Below are positions 7,874 to 15,236 of a stretch of 40,460 bases of DNA, piece by piece (the first letter of the stretch is position 1; each line of letters starts with the position of its first letter). The stretch is from contig JAJZPG010000026.1 in NCBI GenBank assembly GCA_021811235.1, forward strand, positions 1-40,460. The letters run 5' to 3'. The notes beneath the pieces were generated by a model. That model made no database searches, had not been told where the DNA came from, and was given only the letters and a program-made list of their open reading frames with translations. The translations under genes were made by a program, and so were the position numbers. Source of the DNA: Pseudomonadota bacterium. Lineage in GTDB: Bacteria > Pseudomonadota > Gammaproteobacteria > Burkholderiales > Thiobacillaceae.

Positions 7874-9046
7874 ATGCGCAAATACTGGTTGCTCTTCGCC
7901 CAATCCACCACGGTGGCGCTGGGCGTGCTCTTCGTCGTTGCACTTTTCAAGCCCGACCTGCTGCGCTGGCAGGCGCAACCACACAGCCTGACCATCCAGC
8001 AGGCCACGCAGTCTGCGCCGGCGGTACTGGCACCCGCCGAGTCGTTTGCGCCGGCCGCGCAGAAGGTCATTCCGGCGGTGGTCAACGTCTTCACCCAGCA
8101 AAAGGTGCGCACGCCGACGCATCCGGCACTGGAGGATCCGATCTTCCGCTATTTCTTCGGCGACCGCCTCGATTCCCGTCCGCGCGAGGTGTCCAACCTG
8201 GGCTCGGGCGTGATCGTCAGCGCCAACGGCTATATCCTCACCAACCATCATGTGGTCGACGCCGCCGACGAGATCCAGGTGGCGCTGGCGGACGGCCAGA
8301 CCTTGCCCGCGCGCGTGATCGGCGCCGACCCGGAGACCGATCTGGCGGTGCTGAAGATCGACGCCGACAAGCTGCCTGCCATCACCTTCGCGCAGTCCGA
8401 CAGCCTCAAGGTCGGCGACTGGGTGCTGGCGGTGGGCAATCCGTTCGGCGTCGGCCAGACCGTCACCGCCGGCATCGTCAGCGCGCTCGGCCGCACCCAT
8501 CTGGGCATCAACACCTTCGAGAATTTCATCCAGACCGACGCCGCAATCAATCCGGGCAACTCGGGCGGCGCCCTGGTCGACGCGGCCGGCAACCTGGTCG
8601 GCGTGAACAGTGCGATCTACTCGCGCACCGGCGGATCGCAAGGCATCGGCTTCGCGATCCCCGTCAGCATCGCGCGCCAGGTGATGGAACAGATCATCAA
8701 ATCGGGAAGCGTGACGCGCGGCTGGGTGGGCGTCGAAGTGCAGGACCTGACGCCCGAACTGGCCGAATCGTTCAGCCTGAAAAACACCGAGGGCGCACTG
8801 ATCGCCGGTGTGCTGAAAGGCGGTCCGGCCGACTCCGGCGGCATCCGTCCGGGCGACATCCTGCTGGCGGTCAACGGCAGCAAGGTGACCGATTCGGCTT
8901 CGCTGCTCAACTTGATCGCCGCCCTCAAACCGGGCGAGGCCGCGCGCCTGACGGTGGCACGCAAGCAGCAAGCGCTTGACCTCAAGATCCAGATCGGGCG
9001 CCGCCCCATGCAGCGCATGCAGGAGGCCGAGCCGGACGTCAACTAG
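7874..9046 (+). CDS. Membrane-anchored Deg/HtrA-family serine protease (DegS/AlgW/DegQ-like)
   Basis: A 390-residue S1C protease. The N-terminal segment (residues 6-25) is a single hydrophobic anchor or uncleaved signal. The chymotrypsin-fold triad is His126 (TNHHVV), Asp156 (ETDLAVLK) and Ser230 (NPGNSGGAL). One PDZ domain follows (about residues 270-375; GALIAGVLKGGPAD, GDILLAVNG). An N-terminal anchor with one PDZ matches DegS/AlgW better than two-PDZ DegP. In Pseudomonas and E. coli such proteases trigger anti-sigma cleavage, and an ECF/anti-sigma pair lies 1.8 kb away; that link is inference. The start at 7874 excludes an upstream non-hydrophobic extension. Its stop TAG overlaps the stop of the convergent gene in a shared CTAG. 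Confidence 0.9.
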   Translation: MRKYWLLFAQSTTVALGVLFVVALFKPDLLRWQAQPHSLTIQQATQSAPAVLAPAESFAPAAQKVIPAVVNVFTQQKVRTPTHPALEDPIFRYFFGDRLDSRPREVSNLGSGVIVSANGYILTNHHVVDAADEIQVALADGQTLPARVIGADPETDLAVLKIDADKLPAITFAQSDSLKVGDWVLAVGNPFGVGQTVTAGIVSALGRTHLGINTFENFIQTDAAINPGNSGGALVDAAGNLVGVNSAIYSRTGGSQGIGFAIPVSIARQVMEQIIKSGSVTRGWVGVEVQDLTPELAESFSLKNTEGALIAGVLKGGPADSGGIRPGDILLAVNGSKVTDSASLLNLIAALKPGEAARLTVARKQQALDLKIQIGRRPMQRMQEAEPDVN

Positions 9047-10836
9047 GACGCCGCCGCCAGCACCCGCACGCGGGTGGGATAAACGTAGGCATCCCGCTCC
9101 ATCGCAGGCACGCTCCAGCCGGCGGCCATGCGTGCCTGGCGCTGCAATGTTGGGTCGGACAGCCTCAGGCTCGCCAGGATCAACACCTCGGACGGCGCGT
9201 ACAGCGCGCCGTCTTCCAGCGCCGGTGCCGGCTGCAGCGTCGCCAGCAGGGGCTGCGCCTCGTGCCGCCACCCCTTCTCGCTCCAGAACGTCCGCCACGC
9301 GGCGCGTGCCAGTCGCTGCGCCTGGGTGCGCGACTGCCGGTTGCCGGTGGCATCGGCATGATCGAGCAGCCCCTGCACCACGTAAGCGTAATCCTCCAGT
9401 TCGGCCCCCTCCAGCAACCTGCCGCGCGCCCTCGACTTCAACAGGCGCCCCTCCCGCAGCAGTTGCGTCAGCAGGAAACGCTGCACGGCATCGGCCTGCT
9501 TGCGGTACGCCGGGTCGAGTTGGATCGCCTGGCTGTACGCCGACAGCGCCAGCCCGTTGAGGCCGGCGTTCAGCTTGTCGTCCCGGGGCAGGCTGCGGGT
9601 GCGCCTCACGGGGTACAGGATACGCGCGGCATCGGCCAGCAGGCGCCGCTCGGCTGCCGTCGGCGTGCGGTACTCCGCCGGCAGATAGCCGCCGTCAAAA
9701 CTGCGTGCGGCGTCGAGCCGCCATACCCGCCGAGCCGCTGCATAACTCGCAGCAGGCAGAAGCCGCTTCAGTTCGTCGGGCTCCCACAGATAGGCCGCGC
9801 CCTCGCGGCCGGACGCATCGACCGCCGAGGTGCTGCTGGCCAGGCCGCCGCTCGGGTCGAGCAGGACGTCGCGCATGAAGTCGAGCGCGCCGCGCGCGAT
9901 CTCGCGGTAGCGCGGCTCGCCCAGCACAGCGGCCGCGCGCTGATAGAGCATCGCCAGATGTGCATTGTCGTAGAGCATTTTCTCGAAGTGCGGCGTATCC
10001 CAGCCGGGATCGACGGTGTAGCGGAAGAATCCGCCGCCGATGGGGTCATGCAGGCCACGCGCCGCCATCTGGTCGAAGGTGAGGCGCAGGAAATCGGCCA
10101 AGCTCGTCTCAGGCTGCCGCGCCTGCCGTTCCAGCAGGGCGTGCAGTTGCGGCGCCATGGGGAACTTGCTGACCTGGCCAAAGCCGCCATGCAGGGTATC
10201 GGCTTCCTGCCACGCGGCGCCGACGAAGCGTTCCCAGGCACGCGCACTGTGCGCCGCCGTCACTGGCATGGATGCCGGACGCAACGCGGGCGGCGGCGCT
10301 GCCTGCCGTGCGAGGCGCCGGATGCCGTCCGCATCGGCGGACCAGCGCCCGGACAGCTGACCCAGCAGCGTGCGGAAATCGTCCGGCGGCGCATACAACA
10401 CGACATACGCCGGGTAGCCCTCGGGCGTGACGAAGGCATTCAACGGCCAGCCGGCGACGCCGGCCAGGCGGCTGGAAAAGGTCTGCAGCGCGTCGTCCAG
10501 CCCGCTGTTGAGTTCGCGGTCGACCTTGACCGGAATGAAGTCGCGGTTGAGCAGCGCGGCGGTCTGCGCGTTCTTGTAGCTTTCGCGCTGCATGACATGG
10601 CACCAGTGGCAGGCGAAGTAGCCCACCGAGACGAACAGCAGCTTGTTTTCGCGCCTGGCGCGGGCGACGGTGGCGGCATTCCATTCCTGCCAGGCCACCG
10701 GGTCGCTGCCGTGCAGGGCCAGATACGGCGAGGGATGGCCGGCGAGGCGGTTGGACGGAGCCGCCGCGCCCGCGGTCGCGGGCAGCAGCGTCAGCAGCAG
10801 TACGGCAAACCCGATCCCGCGCTCAAACGCGGACAT
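9043..10836 (-). CDS. Exported DUF255 thioredoxin-domain protein (YyaL/SPATA20-like)
   Basis: A 597-residue protein with a signal peptide at residues 1-26 (GFAVLLLTLLPATAGAAA). The DUF255 thioredoxin-like domain begins LAGHPSPYLALHGSDPVAW and carries a CHWC redox motif at 76-79 (GYFACHWCHVM). The remainder is an (alpha/alpha)6-barrel-like part with PIGGGFFRYTVDPGWDTPHF and EKMLYDNAHLAMLY, as in YyaL/SPATA20 proteins. Those are usually cytoplasmic, so the signal peptide points to a periplasmic version. Its ATG at 10836 lies within the end of the anti-sigma gene (overlap 10823-10836), so it belongs to the sigma/anti-sigma operon. Substrate and reaction are unknown. Confidence 0.85.
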   Translation of the reverse strand: MSAFERGIGFAVLLLTLLPATAGAAAPSNRLAGHPSPYLALHGSDPVAWQEWNAATVARARRENKLLFVSVGYFACHWCHVMQRESYKNAQTAALLNRDFIPVKVDRELNSGLDDALQTFSSRLAGVAGWPLNAFVTPEGYPAYVVLYAPPDDFRTLLGQLSGRWSADADGIRRLARQAAPPPALRPASMPVTAAHSARAWERFVGAAWQEADTLHGGFGQVSKFPMAPQLHALLERQARQPETSLADFLRLTFDQMAARGLHDPIGGGFFRYTVDPGWDTPHFEKMLYDNAHLAMLYQRAAAVLGEPRYREIARGALDFMRDVLLDPSGGLASSTSAVDASGREGAAYLWEPDELKRLLPAASYAAARRVWRLDAARSFDGGYLPAEYRTPTAAERRLLADAARILYPVRRTRSLPRDDKLNAGLNGLALSAYSQAIQLDPAYRKQADAVQRFLLTQLLREGRLLKSRARGRLLEGAELEDYAYVVQGLLDHADATGNRQSRTQAQRLARAAWRTFWSEKGWRHEAQPLLATLQPAPALEDGALYAPSEVLILASLRLSDPTLQRQARMAAGWSVPAMERDAYVYPTRVRVLAAAS

Positions 10837-11551
10837 AGGTCCAGCCTTGCTGGAGCCGGGTGACGATTTCGCCGATGGCGGTGGGCGCAGTGCGGGTGGC
10901 AGGCAGCAGTTCCACCTTCTGGCCCTCGCTGGTGAAACGGGCGATCGATTGGCCGCATGCCACCCACTGCAGATTGGCATGGCGCTGCTTCATGCGTGCC
11001 ATGCGGTCGGCATGCGGGCTGTGGCCGGCACGCAGCAAGTCGATGCCGCGGCTGTTGGCGACGACCTCGAGCTGCATCGCTCTCCCCTGGCGCTCGGCCT
11101 CGTCGAGCAGGCGTTCGGCGCGATCGAGCACCGCCTGCATCTTGTCCGGCGCGGCGCTGTCGAGATGCAGCAGAACCCGGTTGGGATCGGCTTCACGCGC
11201 CAGGCTGACGGCCTGGTAACCCTCGGTCGCCACAGCCGGCCCGGCCGCGGCGACCGCCCCGGATTCGATACCGCGCAATGCCCAACCGCCCGCCCCCGCC
11301 AACACCACCAGGCAACCGAAGGCGCAACGCTGCATGAACTGCCGGCGCGGAGCCGGGCGTGCGCGGTTCGCCGCGACAGGGGGTTGGGCGTACGCCAGCT
11401 GCACCATGCTGCGCAGGCTGCGCAGGCTGCAGACGCGCTGTGCCAGTTCGCTGTCCTCGCGCATCCGCGCGATGAGAGCTTCGCTCTCGGCGACAGCTAG
11501 CTCGCCGTCGACAAAGGCATGCAGGGTTTCGTCCGACACGATCGGTTTCAT
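10823..11551 (-). CDS. Transmembrane anti-sigma factor with periplasmic DsrE-like domain
   Basis: A 242-residue protein of unusual make-up. Residues 1-55 look like an anti-sigma N-terminus (MKPIVSDETLHAFVDGELAV); a full HxxxCxxC zinc motif is not seen, only His11 and Cys41. A membrane helix spans about 74-92. The exported part (about 110-242) is DsrE-like: VANSRGIDLL, then WVACGQSIARF with Cys199, and the end PTAIGEIVTRLQQGWTYVRV. This matches the cores of the two other DsrE-like proteins nearby, which also have a Cys at this place. The start at 11551 follows an RBS (GAGGAG) inside the end of the sigma gene. Anti-sigma function is inferred from the N-terminus and from overlap with the ECF gene. 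Confidence 0.82.
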   Translation of the reverse strand: MKPIVSDETLHAFVDGELAVAESEALIARMREDSELAQRVCSLRSLRSMVQLAYAQPPVAANRARPAPRRQFMQRCAFGCLVVLAGAGGWALRGIESGAVAAAGPAVATEGYQAVSLAREADPNRVLLHLDSAAPDKMQAVLDRAERLLDEAERQGRAMQLEVVANSRGIDLLRAGHSPHADRMARMKQRHANLQWVACGQSIARFTSEGQKVELLPATRTAPTAIGEIVTRLQQGWTYVRV

Positions 11552-12102
11552 TTCACTCTCCTCAGCTGCGGCTGGGCCGCATCCCGCTGCGTTGCGGGTT
11601 CCAGCAGATTCTTCAGGCTTGCACGGGCCCGCGACAGGCGGCTCATCACGGTGCCGACCGGAATGTTCAGGATATCCGCGACTTCGGCGTAGCCGAATTC
11701 CTCCAGGTCGACCAGGGTCAGCACCTGGCGCTGCGCCAGCGGCAGGCGCGCCACGGCTGCCCGCACGCAGGCGATCACCCGTTCGCGGTCGCAACATGCC
11801 TCCGGGGACTCGCCGCCGGACTCGAGTTCGTCCTGCCAGTCCTCGACGTCGTCGAAATCGCGCCGGCTGCGCAGATGATCCAGCCAGCAGTGGTTCATGA
11901 TCGATACCAGCCAGGCCTTGAGCGCGGTCTCGTCGCGCAGCTGGCTCCGCCGCGTCCAGGCCTTGGACAGGGCCTCCTGCACCAGATCGTCGGCCAGCGT
12001 GGCATCGTGGCACCAGGCATAGGCAATGCGGTAGAGAACCGGGCGCTGCGCTTCGATTCCCGGACGGAACGGGCCAAACAGGAGTCGGCTGATCATGTTC
12101 AT
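11548..12102 (-). CDS. ECF-type RNA polymerase sigma factor
   Basis: Sigma-70 family, ECF type, 184 residues from the ATG at 12102. Region 2 contains YRIAYAWCHDATLADDLVQE and AWLVSIMNHCWLDHLR; region 4 contains RLPLAQRQVLTLVDLEEFGY and IPVGTVMSRLSRARASL. An in-frame ATG also exists at 12129, giving 193 residues. However, a promoter-like GGAATAA-N15-CGTC at 12136-12111 overlaps that ATG, so a transcript from it would start near 12105. I therefore prefer 12102 and an almost leaderless mRNA. The anti-sigma gene overlaps its stop (ATGA). It probably controls itself and the divergent DsrE-like gene. Confidence 0.9.
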   Translation of the reverse strand: MNMISRLLFGPFRPGIEAQRPVLYRIAYAWCHDATLADDLVQEALSKAWTRRSQLRDETALKAWLVSIMNHCWLDHLRSRRDFDDVEDWQDELESGGESPEACCDRERVIACVRAAVARLPLAQRQVLTLVDLEEFGYAEVADILNIPVGTVMSRLSRARASLKNLLEPATQRDAAQPQLRRVK

Positions 12103-12110
12103 GTTCTTAG

Positions 12111-12136
12111 GACGGGGGCACTGGTTCATTTATTCC
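12111..12136 (-). promoter_or_regulatory. ECF-type promoter of the sigma factor operon
   Basis: On the minus strand, GGAATAA (12136-12130), a 15-base spacer and CGTC (12114-12111), continuing CTAAG. This has the same elements and spacing as the divergent promoter at 12159-12184 and resembles -35 GGAA / -10 GTC promoters of ECF sigma factors. It implies autoregulation. Confidence 0.72.
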
Positions 12137-12165
12137 AGAAAAATCCGCCGGGCGGAATGGAATAA
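12130..12165. repeat. Palindrome joining the two divergent ECF promoters
   Basis: The outer arms TTATTCCA (12130-12137) and TGGAATAA (12158-12165) are exact reverse complements. So are the inner arms TCCGCC (12144-12149) and GGCGGA (12151-12156). The outer arms are the -35 boxes of the two divergent promoters, so polymerase holoenzyme or a regulator would meet a symmetric site. Confidence 0.8.
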
Positions 12166-12184
12166 GCGTCCCAGATGATACGTC
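12159..12184 (+). promoter_or_regulatory. ECF-type promoter of the secreted DsrE-like gene
   Basis: GGAATAA (12159-12165), 15-base spacer, CGTC (12181-12184), continuing TTATC. It mirrors the sigma-gene promoter in sequence and spacing. The leader of about 60 bases contains TTATCCATA twice (12185-12193 and 12218-12226), 33 bases apart, whose role is unknown. Confidence 0.72.
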
Positions 12185-12250
12185 TTATCCATAGGCTTCA
12201 TTTCGATCAAGCCGTTTTATCCATAACCACACCATCCAGGAGACCCAAAC

Positions 12251-12706
12251 ATGAATCGCACCCTCGCTCCGCTGCTCGCCGCCCTGCTGCTGGCGACCGC
12301 TGCCCCCCTGACCCACGCCGCCCAGCCGGCCGAGGCCGCTGCCCCTGCGGCCGCCGCGGAAGAAAAAGTGGTTTACCACATCAACGACGCCTCGGTCGCC
12401 CGCGTCGCCATGAACAACGTGAACAACCACCTGAGCGCCAGCCCGAACGCCAAGATCGTCGTGGTGACCCACGGCAAGGGCATCGATTTCCTGCTCAACG
12501 ACGCCAAGGACGACAAGGGCGAATTTGCCCCCCAGGTGGCCGCCCTGAAAGAAAAGGGCGTCGATTTCCGCGTCTGCCGCAACACCCTCAAGAGCCGCAA
12601 GCTGGATGACTCCGCAGTCATCATGGAGGCCAGGGTGGTGCCGTCCGGCGTTGCCGAAATCGGCAAGCTCCAGTCCCAGGAAGGCTACGTCTATCTGAAG
12701 CCCTAA
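12251..12706 (+). CDS. Secreted DsrE/F-like protein
   Basis: A 151-residue protein with a Sec signal peptide (residues 1-24, ending THAA), then an Ala/Pro-rich spacer and a DsrE-like alpha/beta domain from about residue 38: VVYHINDAS, IVVVTHGKGIDFLL, VDFRVCRNTL with Cys109, and the end PSGVAEIGKLQSQEGYVYL. DsrE-family proteins carry or transfer sulfur on a conserved Cys; here this would happen in the periplasm. The RBS is CAGGAGA. Transcription probably starts from the ECF promoter at 12159-12184. A GC-rich hairpin follows the stop, so the porin may be a separate unit. Confidence 0.88.
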   Translation: MNRTLAPLLAALLLATAAPLTHAAQPAEAAAPAAAAEEKVVYHINDASVARVAMNNVNNHLSASPNAKIVVVTHGKGIDFLLNDAKDDKGEFAPQVAALKEKGVDFRVCRNTLKSRKLDDSAVIMEARVVPSGVAEIGKLQSQEGYVYLKP

Positions 12707-12716
12707 GCCCCTGCCG

Positions 12717-12745
12717 CCCGGGCCCCTTGCGGTCCCGGGTTTCCC
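12717..12745 (+). terminator. Possible weak terminator after the DsrE-like gene
   Basis: A GC-rich stem of CCCGGG with CCCGGG plus inner CC/GG pairs, separated by a C/T mismatch, is followed by TTTCCCTT. The U run is short, so read-through into the porin gene is likely. Confidence 0.45.
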
Positions 12746-12836
12746 TTACCCGTTGCCCATCCGGAATTGCGGCCAGCCGCCGCAGTCGGGGGCTTCTTTA
12801 CGCCAAAAAAATGCACACGCTCAGGGAGGAGCAACC

Positions 12837-14132
12837 ATGAACACGAGGAAAATTGCCATTCTGCTGGCGGCCTGTCTGCCCTTGTCCGCCCAAGCCGCCA
12901 ACTGGCTGCAAATACAGGGCAACGAGCCCCCCAACAGCGGCCGCTTCAAGCTGTTCGGTTTCCTGCAGCCCACCTACACCTACATCGATGCCGATCCGAT
13001 TCAGGGATTGCTGGGTGCAGCCGCCCCATTCAATGGCCAGCTCACCCTGCCCAACCGGGTCGGCCCCGATCTTGAGGACAAGGAGCAATTGCAGTTCTTC
13101 CGCGCGCGTCTCGGTGCCCGCGGCAACCTCCTTCCCGGCAAGATCAATTACTTCCTGCTTGCCGAGGCCGGCAAGAACGCCATCACCTCGCAACGCGAAT
13201 TGATGATGACCGATGCATCGGTCACCTTCAACTACATTCCTGGTGCGCGCATTCGCGCCGGCCTGTTCAAACTGCCCACCAGCGAGGAAGCGCTGGTGGC
13301 CGTGCATCTGGCTTATCCCTATGTTTATTTCAGCAATGCCGCCACCAACCTGCTGGTCGAAAACCAGGTCAAATCGACGGGCGTGGTCGGCACGACAGGC
13401 GCATCGAACGGCTCGACGGTCAGCGGAGGTTCGGGCTTCCGCGACTGGGGAATACAGGTCTACGACTGGTTCAATACAGGTCCGTGGGAATTTTCCTATG
13501 CGCTGATGGTTTCCAACGGCAACGAGATCGAGGAATTTTCCGACAACGACGGCAACAAGGACATCACCGGCCGCCTGCAGGCCTCGTATGTGTTCGGCAA
13601 GAGCAAGGGGCCCAACCGCGAAGACGCCTCGGTATGGCTCTGGCACCAGGACGGCGAGCGCGAATTCGGTGGGCAGGATTTCGACCGCATCCGCGAAGGC
13701 ATCGGCGCGCGTTATCAGAAGGGCCCGTGGCGCGCCACCGCCGAATTCCTGCGCGGCGAAGGCATGATCGTAGGCGGCCCCAATCCGCCTTTCCCGGGGC
13801 AGCCCGTTCAGATCGGAGCCAACGAAAAGGCCGACGGCTGGTATCTCGAGGGCGGGTGGCGCTTCCACAAGAACTGGGAGGCCAATCTGCGTTACGACGT
13901 GTTCAACCGCATGACCGAAACCGCGTCCCTGGAGCGCCAGTTCACTACCACGACGCTGGGAGCGAACTGGTACGTCTACAAGAATACGCGACTGACACTG
14001 AACTACGAATGGCGCGACCTGGACGTGCCCAATCTGTCGGCCCTTCCTGCCGGCGCCCAGCGCACCAACGCACAACTCATCGCCGACAACCTGGGTGATC
14101 GCGCCAGCCTGCAGTTGACCTGGTTCTTCTGA
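12837..14132 (+). CDS. Outer-membrane porin, OprO/OprP-like
   Basis: A 431-residue beta-barrel protein with a signal peptide at residues 1-21 (KIAILLAACLPLSAQAA). It has alternating amphipathic strands rich in Tyr/Trp/Arg (LQFFRARLGARGNL, WYLEGGWRFHKNWEANLRYD, LTLNYEWRDLDV) and ends in Phe (LQLTWFF), the outer-membrane assembly signal. The size and the N-terminal FKLFGFLQPTYTY fit the phosphate-selective porin O/P family; actual specificity cannot be read from sequence. The start at 12837 has a strong RBS (AGGGAGGAG). It follows the DsrE-like gene by 130 bases and may belong to the same stress or nutrient response. Confidence 0.85.
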   Translation: MNTRKIAILLAACLPLSAQAANWLQIQGNEPPNSGRFKLFGFLQPTYTYIDADPIQGLLGAAAPFNGQLTLPNRVGPDLEDKEQLQFFRARLGARGNLLPGKINYFLLAEAGKNAITSQRELMMTDASVTFNYIPGARIRAGLFKLPTSEEALVAVHLAYPYVYFSNAATNLLVENQVKSTGVVGTTGASNGSTVSGGSGFRDWGIQVYDWFNTGPWEFSYALMVSNGNEIEEFSDNDGNKDITGRLQASYVFGKSKGPNREDASVWLWHQDGEREFGGQDFDRIREGIGARYQKGPWRATAEFLRGEGMIVGGPNPPFPGQPVQIGANEKADGWYLEGGWRFHKNWEANLRYDVFNRMTETASLERQFTTTTLGANWYVYKNTRLTLNYEWRDLDVPNLSALPAGAQRTNAQLIADNLGDRASLQLTWFF

Positions 14133-14155
14133 CGGGTTCGACCTGTCTCCTCCTG

Positions 14156-14179
14156 GGCGGCCTTGGGCCGCCATTTTTT
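14156..14179 (+). terminator. Terminator of the porin gene
   Basis: GGCGGCC (14156-14162) and GGCCGCC (14166-14172) pair with a three-base loop and are followed by A and seven T. It lies between the convergent porin and orn genes. Confidence 0.9.
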
Positions 14180-14728
14180 TCAGGCCGTGCGGATGAAGTG
14201 CTCGCGGTAGTGCTTGAGCTCGTCGATGGATTCGTAGATGTCGGCCAGCGCTTCGTGCTTGTTGGACTTCTTGAATTCCTCCGACAGTCCCGGCCGCCAC
14301 CGCTTGGCCAGTTCCTTCAAGGTGCTGACGTCGAGGTTGCGGTAATGGAAGAAGGCTTCCAACTGCGGCATGTGGCGCGCGAGGAAGCGGCGATCCTGGC
14401 AGATCGAGTTGCCGCACATCGGCGAAGTGCGGGCGGGAACGTGCTGCTTCACGAATTCCAGCATCTGCGCCTCGGCTTCGGCCTCGTTCAGCTGCGAGGC
14501 CTTGACGCGGTCGATCAGGCCCGACTTGCCGTGGGTGCCCTTGTTCCAGTTGTCCATCGCATTCATCACGTCGTCGGGCTGGTGCACCACCAGCACCGGG
14601 CCCTCGGCCACGGTGTTGAGATCGGCATCGGTGACGACGATGGCGAGTTCGATGATGCGATCGGTGTCGGGCGACAGGCCGGTCATTTCCATGTCGAGCC
14701 AGAGCAGATGCGTGGGATTGAGCGCCAT
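14180..14728 (-). CDS. orn: Oligoribonuclease
   Basis: A 182-residue DEDDh 3'-5' exoribonuclease. Motif I is [11 protein letters not shown] with D12/E14; further motifs are [27 protein letters not shown] and [17 protein letters not shown], where His and Asp complete the metal site. The length is normal. It degrades two-nucleotide RNA fragments and pGpG in the cytoplasm. It is convergent with the porin and shares the hairpin at 14156-14179 at its 3' side. Confidence 0.97.
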   Translation of the reverse strand: MALNPTHLLWLDMEMTGLSPDTDRIIELAIVVTDADLNTVAEGPVLVVHQPDDVMNAMDNWNKGTHGKSGLIDRVKASQLNEAEAEAQMLEFVKQHVPARTSPMCGNSICQDRRFLARHMPQLEAFFHYRNLDVSTLKELAKRWRPGLSEEFKKSNKHEALADIYESIDELKHYREHFIRTA

Positions 14729-14773
14729 GAGGATGTCCTGAATTGATGAACGCGCATTTTCTCACAGACCCCC

Positions 14774-14828
14774 TAACAGGCTGGTGAGAAACTCTCCGGG
14801 AGCCATGGAGTTTCTCACCTGCCTGTTA
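14774..14828. repeat. Long hairpin inverted repeat (REP/MITE-like)
   Basis: Two 21-base arms, 14774-14794 (TAACAGGC, T, GGTGAGAAACTC) and 14808-14828 (GAGTTTCTCACC, T, GCCTGTTA), pair except for one central T-T mismatch. The loop is 13 bases. There is no T run on either side, so it does not look like a terminator. It sits between the divergent orn and cytochrome c genes and may be a mobile-element relic or a regulatory structure. Confidence 0.8.
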
Positions 14829-14903
14829 ACCCTGCGCGCCGCGGGGTGGCAGAAGGCTGCGCTTGCGGCCATAATCCAGACTCTCGTTCCAGGAGTCCCG
14901 GCC

Positions 14904-15212
14904 ATGAAAATCCTGACGCTACTGTTTGCTGCAGCAACGCTTGCCACGGCCGCACAGGCGGCCCCCTTTGCCAAGGGCGACCCCAAGGCGGGCAAGGTAT
15001 TGCACGACAAATCCTGTACCAGTTGCCATGTCGGCATGTTCGGCGGAGACGGCAGCAAGATGTATACGCGCCCCGACCGCAAGACCAAGACCGCCCAGCA
15101 GCTGGCTGCCCGCATCGCCGGTTGCAATGCCAACACCGGCGCCGGCTGGTTTCCCGAGGATGAAGCCCACGTCGGCGCCTACCTCAACCAGCAGTATTAC
15201 AAATTCAAGTAA
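14904..15212 (+). CDS. Small periplasmic monohaem cytochrome c
   Basis: A 102-residue protein with a signal peptide (MKILTLLFAAATLATAAQAA). The mature part has KAGKVLHDKSCTSCHVGMFG with the haem-binding CTSCH, and a class I cytochrome c layout ending EDEAHVGAYLNQQYYKF. A Met ligand may be that in GSKMYTRPD. Cys114-type extra cysteines are absent, but one Cys remains in RIAGCNANTG. The start at 14904 has an AGGAG upstream. It lies 24 bases before phhB and may be co-transcribed. Its electron partners are unknown; the bc1 complex and thiosulfate-oxidation enzymes are possible. Confidence 0.87.
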   Translation: MKILTLLFAAATLATAAQAAPFAKGDPKAGKVLHDKSCTSCHVGMFGGDGSKMYTRPDRKTKTAQQLAARIAGCNANTGAGWFPEDEAHVGAYLNQQYYKFK

Positions 15213-15236
15213 GGCTCACTCAAACAAGGACATGCC

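Noticed and set aside
12761-12785. GGAATTG followed at 15 bases by GTCG upstream of the porin, as a third ECF promoter
   Set aside because: The -35 deviates and the -10 lacks CGTC; too weak to claim.
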